From NCBI GenBank assembly GCA_003168255.1, contig PMSU01000047.1:1-42594 (forward strand): DNA of 42,594 bases. Direction: 5' to 3'. Position numbers and translations under genes: made by a program. Positions 1 to 9,200 of the stretch are shown here, in pieces (positions within the stretch are counted from its first letter, which is position 1; every line of letters begins with the position of its first letter). The DNA comes from Actinomycetota bacterium. GTDB taxonomy: Bacteria; Actinomycetota; Actinomycetes; Streptosporangiales; Streptosporangiaceae. The notes below the pieces were generated by a model, which ran no database searches, was not told the origin of the DNA, and worked only from the letters and a program-made list of their open reading frames with translations.

Positions 1-57
1 CGGGCCTGCCGGGCCTGCCGGGGCTGCCGGGCGATCAATCAGGGCAGTGCTCGTCAT
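1..57 (-). CDS. N-terminus of a leftward gene, cut by the window edge
   Basis: An ATG at 57 on the minus strand opens a frame that runs off the left edge without a stop. It encodes MTSTALIDRPAAPAG followed by further Pro-Ala-Gly residues. An AGAGGA-type ribosome binding site lies about 9 bases upstream of the start. The coding part contains a 9-base tandem repeat (positions 1-27), giving a Pro-Ala-Gly-rich tail. Only about 19 residues are visible, so no function can be assigned. It is divergent from the DUF4193 gene. The 58-409 stretch between the two holds no other gene that I can support. Confidence 0.45.
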   Translation of the reverse strand, partial: MTSTALIDRPAAPAGPAGP

Positions 58-409
58 GGCGTCTGTCCTCTTCTTCGCTGTGTGATGTCCATGCCGATCA
101 TCGGCCGGGAGATGTCCGCCCGTCGTCCCTCCCGCGGCGGCTTTGCCGTACGCTGTCCGGCGCAAGTAAGGGCGCGGCGGATGCTGCCGGCGGTGGAGAT
201 GGCCGCCTGCCAACACGCCCAGGGTGAGGCCAGGCGTGGAGTCAGGACGTTTGACCTGGGAAGACGCAGAAACGTAAGGGCTGTCGCCTGGATTACGTGT
301 ACCCTGCGGCCGAACGTGACAGAATTCGCCGCCTGAATCGGGCACAACCGTGGCTTCCCGAGCGTTACACCCGCGCGACAAGGCATGAAGATGGAGGGGG
401 ATGGGCCGG

Positions 410-709
410 ATGGCCACCGATTACGACAGCCCTCGAAAGACGGACGAGGACCTAACTGAGGACAGCTTGCAGGAGCTGCAGGCACGCCGGATGGACAAGT
501 CATCGAGCACGATCGACGTTGACCCCGACGATTCGGCAGAATCGCTTGAGCTTCCTGGGGCTGACCTGTCCAACGAGGAGCTCTCGTTCCACGTGATTCC
601 GCGGCGAGCAGATGAGTTCACCTGCTCGCGCTGTTTCCTTGTGCACCACAGGAGCCAGCTTGCGGAAGACAGAAAGGGCAAGCTCGTCTGCCGAGAGTGC
701 GCGGCTTGA
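410..709 (+). CDS. DUF4193 family protein
   Basis: This 99-residue protein is of the actinobacterial DUF4193 type. It starts MATDYDSPRKTDEDLTEDSL, has an acidic middle, and ends with a conserved C-terminal block, DEFTCSRCFLVHHRSQL, followed by a CREC pair. The two CxxC pairs (CSRC and CREC) probably bind a metal. I chose the ATG at 410 because GGAGGGGG at 393-400 sits about 9 bases upstream and family members begin MATDY; the in-frame ATG at 401 is too close to that site. The family is widespread in actinobacteria and its function is not established. Family identity is near certain from the C-terminal block; the molecular role is unknown. Confidence 0.93.
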   Translation: MATDYDSPRKTDEDLTEDSLQELQARRMDKSSSTIDVDPDDSAESLELPGADLSNEELSFHVIPRRADEFTCSRCFLVHHRSQLAEDRKGKLVCRECAA

Positions 710-727
710 CCGCGCGTGATGTGCGGG

Positions 728-1717
728 ATGGACAAGGTGACGCTGGGCCGGGCTGGCCCTGAGGTATCAAGGGCCGGCCTTGGCCTGATGGGCATGTCGG
801 GCGTCTACGGCCCGGCTGACAGGGCAGAAAGCATCGCGACAATTCACGCTGCCCTGGACGCCGGGATCACCCTGCTCGACACGGGCGACTTCTACGGCAT
901 GGGGCACAGCGAGCTGTTGCTAGCCGAGGCACTGCGCGGTGTCCCCAGGGACAGCGTGTTCATCCAGGTGAAGTTCGGCGGGCAGCGCGAGCCCGGGGGC
1001 GCCTTCATCGGGTACGACACCAGCCCCGCCGCGGTGAAGACCGCGCTCGCCTACTCGCTGCAGCGGCTCGGCACGGACTACGTGGACTTGTACCAGCCGG
1101 CCAGACTGGATCCTGATGTTCCTATCGAGGACACGGTCGGGGCGATCGCCGAGATGGTCCGGGCCGGATACGTCAGGTACATCGGCCTCTCGGAAATGGG
1201 CGCGGCGACGATCAGGCGGGCCCACGCGGTGCACCCGATCACCGCCCTGCAGATCGAGTACTCGCTGATGAGCCGGGGCATCGAGGCGGAGATCCTGCCC
1301 GCGGTGCGGGATCTCGGCGTGTCGGTGACCGCCTACGGGGTGCTATCTCGCGGGCTACTCAGCGGCGGCACCGCGCGGGGCATCGGCGCGACCGACCCGC
1401 GCGCCAGGTATCCCCGCTTCCGTGACGAGAACCTGCGGCGCAACCTGGGTCTGCTCGAGGCGCTCGAGACGATTGCGGCCGGTCGGGGAGTTACCGCTGC
1501 CCAGCTTGCGATCGCCTGGGTAGCCTCCCGGGGCGACGACATCATCCCGCTCATCGGAACGAAGCGGCGGGACCGGCTGGACGAGGCGCTCGGCGCGTTC
1601 GACTTCACCCTCAGCGAGAGCGAGATCGCCGCCATTGAGGCCGCTGTTCCAGCCGATCAGGTGGCGGGTGGCCGGTACGACCCCGGGGCAATGGCCGACC
1701 TGGACAGCGAGCGCTGA
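728..1717 (+). CDS. Aldo/keto reductase
   Basis: A 329-residue TIM-barrel oxidoreductase of the aldo/keto reductase superfamily, expected to be NADPH-dependent and cytosolic. Visible landmarks are the N-terminal LGRAGPEVSRAGLG strand, catalytic-type Asp51 and Tyr56 in LLDTGDFYG, Lys82 in QVKFGG, and the coenzyme-side YVRYIGLSEMGA and PLIGTKRRDRLDEAL segments. The usual active-site His is replaced: the site reads DLYQPARLDP, with Ala125 where His is expected. The substrate is unknown. The start is uncertain (GTG 716, ATG 719 or ATG 728); I used 728 because family proteins begin shortly before the first strand. It follows DUF4193 by only 18 bases and could be co-transcribed with it. Confidence 0.9.
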   Translation: MDKVTLGRAGPEVSRAGLGLMGMSGVYGPADRAESIATIHAALDAGITLLDTGDFYGMGHSELLLAEALRGVPRDSVFIQVKFGGQREPGGAFIGYDTSPAAVKTALAYSLQRLGTDYVDLYQPARLDPDVPIEDTVGAIAEMVRAGYVRYIGLSEMGAATIRRAHAVHPITALQIEYSLMSRGIEAEILPAVRDLGVSVTAYGVLSRGLLSGGTARGIGATDPRARYPRFRDENLRRNLGLLEALETIAAGRGVTAAQLAIAWVASRGDDIIPLIGTKRRDRLDEALGAFDFTLSESEIAAIEAAVPADQVAGGRYDPGAMADLDSER

Positions 1718-1856
1718 CCCGTCAGCCACCCGGCGCGACTGAGCGCAGATAATTCCCGGCGATCCCGCGCACCCCTGTCGTGCGCTCCGTCCATCACGGC
1801 AGGTACCGCTTGACGACTTTCGCCACGCTGGTGTGTCACTGTCCAGGTCGCAGCAC

Positions 1857-1907
1857 GTGGATGTGAAATTACCCCCCATCGGTGGTAGGCAACGCCGCAT
1901 CCATCTA
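1857..1907 (+). repeat. Dispersed palindromic element, copy A
   Basis: This copy has an outer imperfect stem (GGATG at 1859 pairing with CATCC near 1898-1902) around a core CCCCCCATCGGTGGTAGGC at 1872-1890. The core differs by one base from the one at 34708-34726 and closely resembles the one at 39578-39596. It lies in the 1718-2131 gap between the reductase and the next gene; I see nothing else in that gap. Confidence 0.6.
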
Positions 1908-2131
1908 GCTAGCGGGCCCGGCCGGTGCTCTGGCGGGCCCGGCCGGCGTCTGACCCGCCCTGCCCATGTCAGCAGCAGCCGCCCGCCCAGCAAGCGGTAA
2001 CTTCGGCCCGCATTTTCCGCCTGGTCTTGCCAGGGCCGTCGGGGTGTTCGCGTTTCCCGCGCGCAGCGGGTTCCGCCGGCCCGGTCATCGCGCTTACGAT
2101 GCGACTGACCCTGGCTTGCGAGGCGATAGCG

Positions 2132-3019
2132 ATGTCTGGAAGGACCGACCGTCCCCGCGGTGATCCGCCAGAGCGGCCTGCGGACGGCGGCTCGTCTTCG
2201 GGATCGTCCGACGAGCTGAAGCGCAGGCTGGCGAGCCTGCCCGCGAGCCATCCGTCCTCGCCCTGGTATCGGGAGGCGCGGCGGTCCGCGCCGTCCCGGG
2301 AAAGTCAGCCCGGTGAGTCATCTGAGGGCCGGGCCGGAAAGTCGCGGGCGGAGCGCCCGGGCGAGCCTGAGGCGGCCCGGGCGGCAGAGCGGCCGGCCGG
2401 ACGTTCGGGTGAGTCCGGTGGTGGCTGGCGGGGGGAGTCGCGGGGTGTGCGTCCTGGCCGGTCCGGTGGTGGCTGGCCGGGGGAGTCTGGCGGTGTGCGT
2501 TCGGACCAGTCCGGTGGTGGCTGGCGGGGGGAGTCTGGCGGTGTGCGTTCGGAAGAATCTGGGGTTAATCGTCCCCGGGCGTCAGCGGAGGGCGGCCAGA
2601 TGCCGGCCGCCTCGGCTGCCGGCGGCGGCATCCGGCGGCCTCGGGGGGAGCGGGCGGGCCGGGACGATGCCGCCGAGAGGGATCGTGGGCGGCCAACAGC
2701 AAGCGCCGCGGACGGCGCAGAGCAGGGCAAGTCGCGGGAGGCGGGCGGGGGAGCTGCCGCTGCCGCGGGCCGGGCACTGCATGGCGGGAAGGACGGCCGT
2801 CTGTCGGACGATTCGCTATGGGCACGCGCCGCGAGCCAGCACGCCGCCGGTGAGGCACGGCGCCAGGCGCGGGGGCCGGGGACGCCGCATGCCGCCGGGT
2901 CGGGCCGACGCGAGCCGTACCGGCCGTGGTTTACCGCTAGCGCCGAGGAGGACTTGTGGCTCAACGCCGACGGAACCGGGGAGCCGTGGTACGTCGGGGA
3001 TGGCGAGGACTGGCTGTGA
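2132..3019 (+). CDS. Hypothetical repeat-rich, low-complexity protein with an HPSSP motif
   Basis: I do not recognise the whole protein. From the ATG at 2132 it is 295 residues and mostly disordered (Gly, Arg, Ser, Ala, Pro, Glu). Residues 27-45 contain DELKRRLASLPASHPSSPW, which closely matches residues 42-60 of the zeta toxin at 30796. Three 16-residue repeats of the form SGGGWxGESxGVRxxx follow at 2414-2557. The C-terminus is more ordered and aromatic (RPWFTASAEEDLWLNADG, then GEPWYVGDGEDWL). The longer frame from 1925 is possible, but its extra N-terminus looks like non-coding sequence. The shared motif hints at membership in a family of actinobacterial proteins with a common N-terminal module; any toxin-antitoxin link is inference. 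Confidence 0.6.
   Translation: MSGRTDRPRGDPPERPADGGSSSGSSDELKRRLASLPASHPSSPWYREARRSAPSRESQPGESSEGRAGKSRAERPGEPEAARAAERPAGRSGESGGGWRGESRGVRPGRSGGGWPGESGGVRSDQSGGGWRGESGGVRSEESGVNRPRASAEGGQMPAASAAGGGIRRPRGERAGRDDAAERDRGRPTASAADGAEQGKSREAGGGAAAAAGRALHGGKDGRLSDDSLWARAASQHAAGEARRQARGPGTPHAAGSGRREPYRPWFTASAEEDLWLNADGTGEPWYVGDGEDWL
2414..2557 (+). repeat. 48-base tandem repeat, three units, in frame
   Basis: Three units of 48 bases start at 2414, 2462 and 2510. They encode SGGGWRGESRGVRPGR, SGGGWPGESGGVRSDQ and SGGGWRGESGGVRSEE. Unit length is a multiple of three, so changes in copy number keep the frame. Confidence 0.9.
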
Positions 3020-3041
3020 GCTGAGCCGCGCGGGGCCAGGT

Positions 3042-3647
3042 TCAGCCGCGGCTGAACGTCGCCGGGTCTGGCTGCTGGGTGGGCAGCGAGACCTGGGCCG
3101 TGATGTCCGCGGCGAGCCGGAGATTGTCGCCGTCGGCCAGCCTGACGTCCACGCCGGGGAGTACCCGGTCGCCGTTGACCCAGGTGCCGTTGGTGGAGTG
3201 CTCGTCGCGGACGCTGGCGCGTCCCGAATCGTCTACCGACACGGTGGCATGCTGGCGTGAGACGTTCTCGAACCTGGCAAAGGCGGCGGCCACCAGCGAC
3301 TCTTGCGGGTCCCGGCCGAGCAGCAGCGACGTTCCCGCGGGAACGTCGACGTTGCCGGTGGGAAACGCCAGGCGCAGCACCACGGGGGAAATCTGCGCTG
3401 CCGCCCGTGGCAGCGGCTTCCCGCAGGCCGCGCAGACGATATCGTCCGGGTCAGCGACCGCGGTACCGCAATTCGAGCAGTCCCGCACCGCGCCGTCACG
3501 CTTCAGGTGCGCCTGCATGAGCGTCGGCGGCGTGGCCTGATCGTCGTCCAGCGCGTCTGCCCTTGGCAGGTTGGCGCCGCAGGTAAAGCAGATGAGATCG
3601 TCTTGCTGAACCTCCGCGGCACAGACCGGGCAGGTCAAGGTCGGCAT
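3042..3647 (-). CDS. Double zinc-ribbon FHA-domain protein
   Basis: A 201-residue protein with two small zinc ribbons and a C-terminal forkhead-associated domain. Cys6/9/20/23 (CPVC..CFTC) and Cys57/60/72/75 (CSNC..CAAC) form the ribbons. The FHA domain spans about residues 88-185 and shows the expected phosphothreonine-binding signature: LLGRDP, then VSRQHATV, then STNGTWVNG. FHA domains bind phosphothreonine peptides, usually products of Ser/Thr kinases, so a signalling-adaptor role is likely; the partner is unknown and no kinase gene is in the window. The start at 3647 (MPTLTCPVC) is preceded by GGAGGA; the 30-residue extension to 3737 looks spurious. It is divergent from the acyl-CoA dehydrogenase gene. 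Confidence 0.9.
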   Translation of the reverse strand: MPTLTCPVCAAEVQQDDLICFTCGANLPRADALDDDQATPPTLMQAHLKRDGAVRDCSNCGTAVADPDDIVCAACGKPLPRAAAQISPVVLRLAFPTGNVDVPAGTSLLLGRDPQESLVAAAFARFENVSRQHATVSVDDSGRASVRDEHSTNGTWVNGDRVLPGVDVRLADGDNLRLAADITAQVSLPTQQPDPATFSRG

Positions 3648-3808
3648 GTCGTCCTCCACGACGGCTGGTCTGTGCACGAGTGCGTGATGTCCTCCGGGCG
3701 GTCGGCAAGGCCGGGCCGCACCGTTTCCTGACCGCACACTACGCCACTGGAGGGGGCGGAAAAGCCAGCCGCGTACGATGGGCGCTCACGAAGCCGCGAG
3801 GGGCAGAC

Positions 3809-4975
3809 ATGATCAGCTACGAGCTCGACGATGAGCACGCGGAACTTCGCGGGACGGTCGCGGAGTTTGCCCGCGACGTGGTGGCACCTGTCATCGGCGG
3901 ATATTACGAACGCGGTGAGTTCCCGTACGAGATCGTCGGGCGGATGGGCAAGCTGGGGCTGTTCGGGCTCCCGTTCCCTGAGGAGTTCGGCGGCATGGGC
4001 GGCAACTACTTCGCGCTGTGCCTGGCGCTCGAGGAGCTGGCCAGGGTGGACTCCTCGGTGGCCATCACGCTGGAGGCCGCGGTATCGCTCGGCGCGATGC
4101 CGATCCACCGGTTCGGATCCGACGAGCAACGCCGCCGGTGGCTGCCCGAGCTGTGCTCGGGGGAGCGGCTGGCGGCATTCGGGCTCACCGAGCCGGGCGG
4201 CGGGTCGGACATCCCCGGCGGGATGCGGACAGTGGCACGGCTTGACGGTGGCGAGTGGGTCATCGATGGCAGCAAGGCGTTCATCACCAACTCGGGCACC
4301 TCGATCACGTCTGTGATCACCGTGCTCGCGATCACCGGGACCCGGGATGACGGGTCGAAGGAGATCTCCGCGATCATCGTGCCGTCCGGTACCGCCGGTT
4401 TCACGGTCGGCCGCGAGTACTCCAAGGTCGGGTGGTGCGCTTCGGATACGCGCGAGCTTTCGTTCGCCTCCTGCCGGGTGCCGCAGGACAACCTGCTCGG
4501 CGGCCAGCGGGGCCGCGGCTATGCGCAGTTCCTGCAGATCCTGGACGAGGGCAGGATCGCCATCGCGGCGCTGTCTGTCGGCCTGGCTCAGGGCTGCGTG
4601 GACGAGTGCTTGCGGTATGCGGGGGAGCGCGAGGCTTTCGGTCACCAGCTTGGTCACTACCAGGGCATCCAGTTCAAGATCGCGGACATGGAGGCGCGGG
4701 TGCACACAGCGAGGCTCGGCTGGTATGACGCCGCCGCCCGGCTAGTGGCCGGCCAGCCGGTCAAGAAGCAGGCAGCAATCGCCAAGCTGACAGCCTCGAA
4801 CGCGGCCATGGACAATGCGCGGGACGCAACGCAGATCTTTGGCGGCTACGGGTTCATGAACGAGTTCCCGGTCGGCCGTTTCTACCGCGACGCCAAAGTG
4901 CTGGAGATTGGCGAGGGCACGTCCGAGGTGCAGCGGCTGATTATTGCCCGCGAACTCGGTCTGAGCGCTCGCTAG
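3809..4975 (+). CDS. Acyl-CoA dehydrogenase
   Basis: A 388-residue FAD enzyme, the usual length of the short/medium/branched-chain acyl-CoA dehydrogenases. It should convert acyl-CoA to trans-2-enoyl-CoA and pass electrons to electron transfer flavoprotein. Motifs seen include the FAD/substrate-binding block FGLTEPGGGSD, the C-terminal helix ATQIFGGYGFMNEFPVGRFYRD, and the catalytic base in EIGEGTSEVQR (Glu369 in the expected position). The start at 3809 (MISYELDDEH) was chosen because family members begin there and GAGGGGC lies just upstream; the frame open from 3680 is extension only. The acyl chain specificity cannot be read from the sequence. It converges on the substrate-binding protein gene, with only 7 bases between the stops. 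Confidence 0.93.
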   Translation: MISYELDDEHAELRGTVAEFARDVVAPVIGGYYERGEFPYEIVGRMGKLGLFGLPFPEEFGGMGGNYFALCLALEELARVDSSVAITLEAAVSLGAMPIHRFGSDEQRRRWLPELCSGERLAAFGLTEPGGGSDIPGGMRTVARLDGGEWVIDGSKAFITNSGTSITSVITVLAITGTRDDGSKEISAIIVPSGTAGFTVGREYSKVGWCASDTRELSFASCRVPQDNLLGGQRGRGYAQFLQILDEGRIAIAALSVGLAQGCVDECLRYAGEREAFGHQLGHYQGIQFKIADMEARVHTARLGWYDAAARLVAGQPVKKQAAIAKLTASNAAMDNARDATQIFGGYGFMNEFPVGRFYRDAKVLEIGEGTSEVQRLIIARELGLSAR

Positions 4976-4982
4976 CCAGCCG

Positions 4983-6020
4983 TCAGTGAAAGATCATGCT
5001 GCTGACGTTGAGTGCCTGTGCGAGCATGCCGAAGTCGTACATCAGGTCGGCCACCTGCTGCACGCCATTGACGTTCAGCGAGGTGGGATACAGCCCGAGG
5101 GTGACCATTGCAGCGGTCTGCGTATTCATCTGCGAGGAATCCGCGAGCACCGACCGCACGTCATTGCCTGCGGCGGCTTCGGCTTCGGCTTGCAGCAGGA
5201 CCGAGCGGAAGATCCGCAGCGGGTCGGCATTCTTACGAGCGAATGAGCTGCGGGTGAAGTAGCCGGAGAGGGGAAGGTTTGCGGTCGCCCCGCTCAGCGA
5301 GTCGAGTACCTCGGTGGCGCCGAGCTGGCTCTCGGCCTGGAAGATATAGGGCTCGGTTACCACGATGGCGTTCACCTGGCCGCTTTTGAGCGCACCGACC
5401 AGGTCCTGCGACGGCATCGGCTTCCAGGACACCTGGGTCGGCTCCACCCCGTCGTTCAGCAGGACCGACTGTGTGGCCATGGTGTCCAGGCTGTACGGCG
5501 TGCTGGCGTTGAACGGGAATTCCTGCGGCTCAGGCGTGCCGATCGTCTTGCCCACCAGGTCCTGCGGCGTTGTGATGCCGGAGCCGGGAAGGGTAAGGAC
5601 TTCCATCACGTTGGGCGCCGCATCGTAGCCGTCGGCGACGATCAGCAGATCGGAGTCGTTGCCCTCGACACTGAAGAAGTCGGCGTAGTCGCTGGAGGCA
5701 ACATCTATGGTGCCCGCCGTCAAGGCGTGCAGTTCGCTGGAAGCCGAGTTAGAGGACTCGATCGTGACCCGCAGGCCGGCCCTCGCGAACAGTCCGTCAC
5801 GGGCGGCAAGATAGAGCGGCGCATCGGCTACGCCAGGTGTTGCGGCCACGGTGAGCTGCGACGATCCGGAGATTCCCGCACCCTCAGACGCTGTGGTGTG
5901 GGCCTGGCAGCCCGCAGCGAGCAGTGCCATCGCAACGGCGGCGACGGTGACGGCGGCGATGTTTCGCCGGTTCGTCCGGCCGCCGCGGACGGGAGAGGGC
6001 CAGCCGGGCGAGAACTTCAT
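4983..6020 (-). CDS. NMT1/SsuA-type ABC transporter substrate-binding lipoprotein
   Basis: This 345-residue protein starts with a positively charged N-region, a hydrophobic stretch and the lipobox LLAAGC (Cys38), so it is probably a membrane-anchored lipoprotein. The mature part resembles the NMT1/SsuA/TauA periplasmic-binding fold: VAATPGVADAPLYLAARDGLFARAG near the start, then GKTIGTPEP and a segment ending NAIVVTEPYIFQAES. Such proteins bind sulfonates, nitrate, pyrimidine precursors or other small molecules; the ligand cannot be deduced here. The start has a strong GAGGGAGGG ribosome binding site. No permease or ATPase gene is adjacent, so it is an orphan component. It is divergent from cvnA. 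Confidence 0.88.
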   Translation of the reverse strand: MKFSPGWPSPVRGGRTNRRNIAAVTVAAVAMALLAAGCQAHTTASEGAGISGSSQLTVAATPGVADAPLYLAARDGLFARAGLRVTIESSNSASSELHALTAGTIDVASSDYADFFSVEGNDSDLLIVADGYDAAPNVMEVLTLPGSGITTPQDLVGKTIGTPEPQEFPFNASTPYSLDTMATQSVLLNDGVEPTQVSWKPMPSQDLVGALKSGQVNAIVVTEPYIFQAESQLGATEVLDSLSGATANLPLSGYFTRSSFARKNADPLRIFRSVLLQAEAEAAAGNDVRSVLADSSQMNTQTAAMVTLGLYPTSLNVNGVQQVADLMYDFGMLAQALNVSSMIFH

Positions 6021-6225
6021 CGCCCTCCCTCACACGCAATTGGGCGTAACAGAACAAGTCAGGAACGAGATGAGAGTACCCTACGGCTGACGGCTTGTAC
6101 TGAAAACTATAGGTAACGTCCATTTTACCTGGTCGTACGCATATTGATGTTGCTTGGCCGGTTACACGTTAGAGTTGACCACTGGCGGCACCGCTGACGG
6201 ATCCTCGCTGAGGAGGGGGTGCGCA

Positions 6226-6282
6226 ATGCCGCTCCCGCCACGGGGTCCGGAGGCACGGGGGCACGCCACTGCAGCCTGGTGA
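6226..6282 (+). CDS. Possible leader peptide upstream of cvnA
   Basis: An 18-codon frame, MPLPPRGPEARGHATAAW, begins at an ATG about 9 bases after GAGGAGGG (6210-6217), a stronger ribosome binding site than the one for cvnA itself. Its TGA (6280-6282) falls at the start of the GAGGGGTG that would serve the cvnA GTG at 6297. This arrangement would allow translational coupling or attenuation. An alternative is that the same GGAGG site drives a GTG at 6219, which opens the cvnA frame with 26 extra residues. This is read from the sequence only. Confidence 0.3.
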   Translation: MPLPPRGPEARGHATAAW

Positions 6283-6296
6283 GGGGTGAAGACGCT

Positions 6297-9200
6297 GTGC
6301 GGGCGAAACGCAAGAAGATCCGCCGTGTCGATTCCGAGGCTGCTTCCAGCGAGGCGTCATCCGGTACTGAGCCAGCTTCCCACGTCGACCCCGCCGCGTC
6401 TGTAGCGGCGGACGCGCCCGCCGCGACTGCGGTGCCGCCCTCGGGCAGACGCGGCAGGTCCGGGTCGTCCAACGGGACCGGGCCGTCTGGCAGGTCTGCG
6501 GCGTCTAAGGCATCTAGCGAGTCCGGGGGGGCAAAAGCGTCCGGGGCGTCTGGCGGGAACGGCACTTCCGGCGGGCAGCCCGACGATAGCCCGGAGCACG
6601 AGCGGCCATCGGCGCAGAACGGCGAGGCAAAGCCGTCGAGCCGTGACCCCGGTCGCCGCTCGCTGAAGAACTGGCGGGTCAGATCCCGCTTGCTGCTGCT
6701 CGTCGCCATCCCCACCCTGACCGCTCTGGTCCTCGGCGGATTCCGCATCGCCTCGTCCGTGCAGAGCGCCCAGACCTATCAGCGGGTGCGGCAGCTGGCC
6801 ACCCTGGGCGAAGACGTCACGGTGCTGACCCAGAGTCTGGAGAACGAGCGGGATCAGACCGTCGATTACATCGCCCTTGGCGCCGGCGGCGGCCGGGCAA
6901 ACGGGCTGTCCTCCAGCGCGAGCGTGCGGGCCAACGCGAGCCCAGAGCTCACCTCGATCAGTGAGCAGTACGCACGCACGAATGCAGCGGCCGCAACCGT
7001 AAGCGAACTGGCTAAGCAGATCAACGGGTCCTACCCGACGCAGACCCAGCAGGCAGCCGCCGTCATGCTGGAGTCGATCTCATCGGACACTCTGCACAAC
7101 TTGCGCACCGCATCCGCCCACACCCAGCTGCCCCTGCTTGTGGTCGTGCAGAAGTACAGCCAGACGATCGACGCAGCGCTCGGGTTCAACAACGACATCG
7201 CGCGCGGCGTCGGCGACTCGACTCTCACCCAGACGGTGGACGTGCTCGGGCTCGTTTCGGTGATGAAAGAAGACGCATCGGAGCAGCGGGCGATTCTTGC
7301 CGCCGTGCTGAGCCAGGGCAGCTTTGGCCCGGGCGAGCTGACGGCACTACAGGATTCTGTGTCGTCACAGCAGACCACCCTGCAGGCGTTCGATGCCGCT
7401 GCCACTCCCGCGCAGCTCCAGTTCTGGGACAGCAGCGTGTCCCGGTCGGATTATGGTCAGGCGAGCGCGGATGAGCAGCAGGCGCTTTCCCTGGCCGCGA
7501 GCGCCGGGCCCTCGCAATCGCTCAGCAACGACCCCACGACGCCTGACGACTGGTACGACACCATGTCGAACACCATCAATTTCCAGATGGGTTCGGTGCA
7601 GAAGCAGCTGGTGGACTCGGTCACCTCGCGGGCCGAGTCGCTGCGCAGGAACGCGATCACCACCGCTGCGATCGCCGGCGCCGCCGTGCTTCTCGTGCTT
7701 GCCCTCGGCATGCTGTTCACCATCATCATCGGCCGGTCGATGATCCGGCCGTTGCGCCGGCTGCGCGCCGACGCACTCAGCATCGCGGGGGTGCAACTGC
7801 CCGGGATGGTCAGGCGGCTCAGCGACAGCGATGGCGCGGAGGGCGAGCTCGAGGTAAAGCCGATCAACGTCGACTCGACCGACGAGATCGGCGAGGTCGC
7901 GCGGGCCTTCGATCAGGTGCACGCCGAAGCGGTCAGGCTCGCCTCCAACGAGGCCAGGCTGCGCGGGAACGTCAACGCCATGTTCGTCAACCTCTCGCGG
8001 CGCAGCCAGTCTCTCGTGGAGCGCCAGATTCACCTGATCGACGACTTGGAGCAGGGGGAGCAGGACTCCGAGCGGCTCGGCAGCCTGTTCCGCCTGGACC
8101 ACCTGGCGACCCGCATGCGGCGTAACTCCGAGAACCTGCTCGTGCTCGCCGGGCACGAAGCGGCGCGGCGCTGGACACAGCCGGTCGCGCTGGTGGACGT
8201 GCTGCGCGCGGCGGTATCCGAGATCGAGCATTACGAGCGTGTTGTGCTGAACGTGCAGCCAGGGATCGCTGTCCGCGGGCAGGTGGTCAACGATGTCGTG
8301 CACCTGCTGGCCGAGCTGGTCGAGAACGCGACGGCGTTTTCTTCCGCGCAGACCCAGGTAAACGTGTCGGGACACCTGCTGAACAGCGGGGGCGTCCTGC
8401 TGGACATCACCGACCAGGGTGTCGGCATGGCGGCCGACGAGATGGCGCACTCGAACTGGCGGCTGGACAACCCGCCCGTGGTGGACGTATCGGTCTCCCG
8501 GCGGATGGGCCTGTTCGTGGTGGCGCGCCTGGCGTCCAGACATGGCATCAGGGTCCGGCTCCGCCCCGCTCCTTCGGGCGGACTGACGGCACTCATCTGG
8601 CTGCCGGATGAAACGGTCACCAGCGAGGTGTCCGGCATGCCATCGGGGCTGCGCCGATTCGAGCTGGACCCACCCGCCGCGACCACGTCCCTGGAAGGGC
8701 TCGAGGAGTTCACCGCCGAGGGGCCCGCCGGACAGACCGCCGCGCAGGCGGCGGTAGCCGCGGCGCGAGCGCCCAGGTTCATGGCAATCGGTCCGAGCAC
8801 CGAGGCAGAGCCGCCGAGCATCCCGCAGGTGCAGCAGCCGAACGGGGACGAGGCGCCGCTGCCGGACCGGGACGACGCGCCCCTTCCGGTTGCGGGTATT
8901 GAGCCGCTGCCGGTCCGGGGTAACGGACCATTGCCGGTTGCGGGTATTGAGCCGCTTCCGGTTGCGGGTATTGAGCCGCTGCCGGTCCGGGGCAAAGGGC
9001 CGCTTCCGGTTGCAGGTATTGAGCCGCTTCCGGTTCGGGGTAAAGGGCCGCTGCCGGTCCGGGGCGACGGGTCGAAGCCGGGTCAGGCCAATGAGGCAGA
9101 GCCGGTGTTCGGCGCTCCCACCGGGAGCCTGGCGGCTGAGCTCGGTGCTCCCGCGTCTTCCTGGGCAGGCTCGTCTGGTGAGGCTGACCTGGATAGGGGG

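Noticed and set aside
1355..2251. Long minus-strand frame over the aldo/keto reductase
   Set aside because: Third-position and amino-acid pattern (Arg/Gly-rich, no domain) marks it as a shadow of the real gene and gap.
8880..9071. CRISPR-like array
   Set aside because: The repeats are contiguous, in frame and without unique spacers; they are coding tandem repeats. No cas gene is present.
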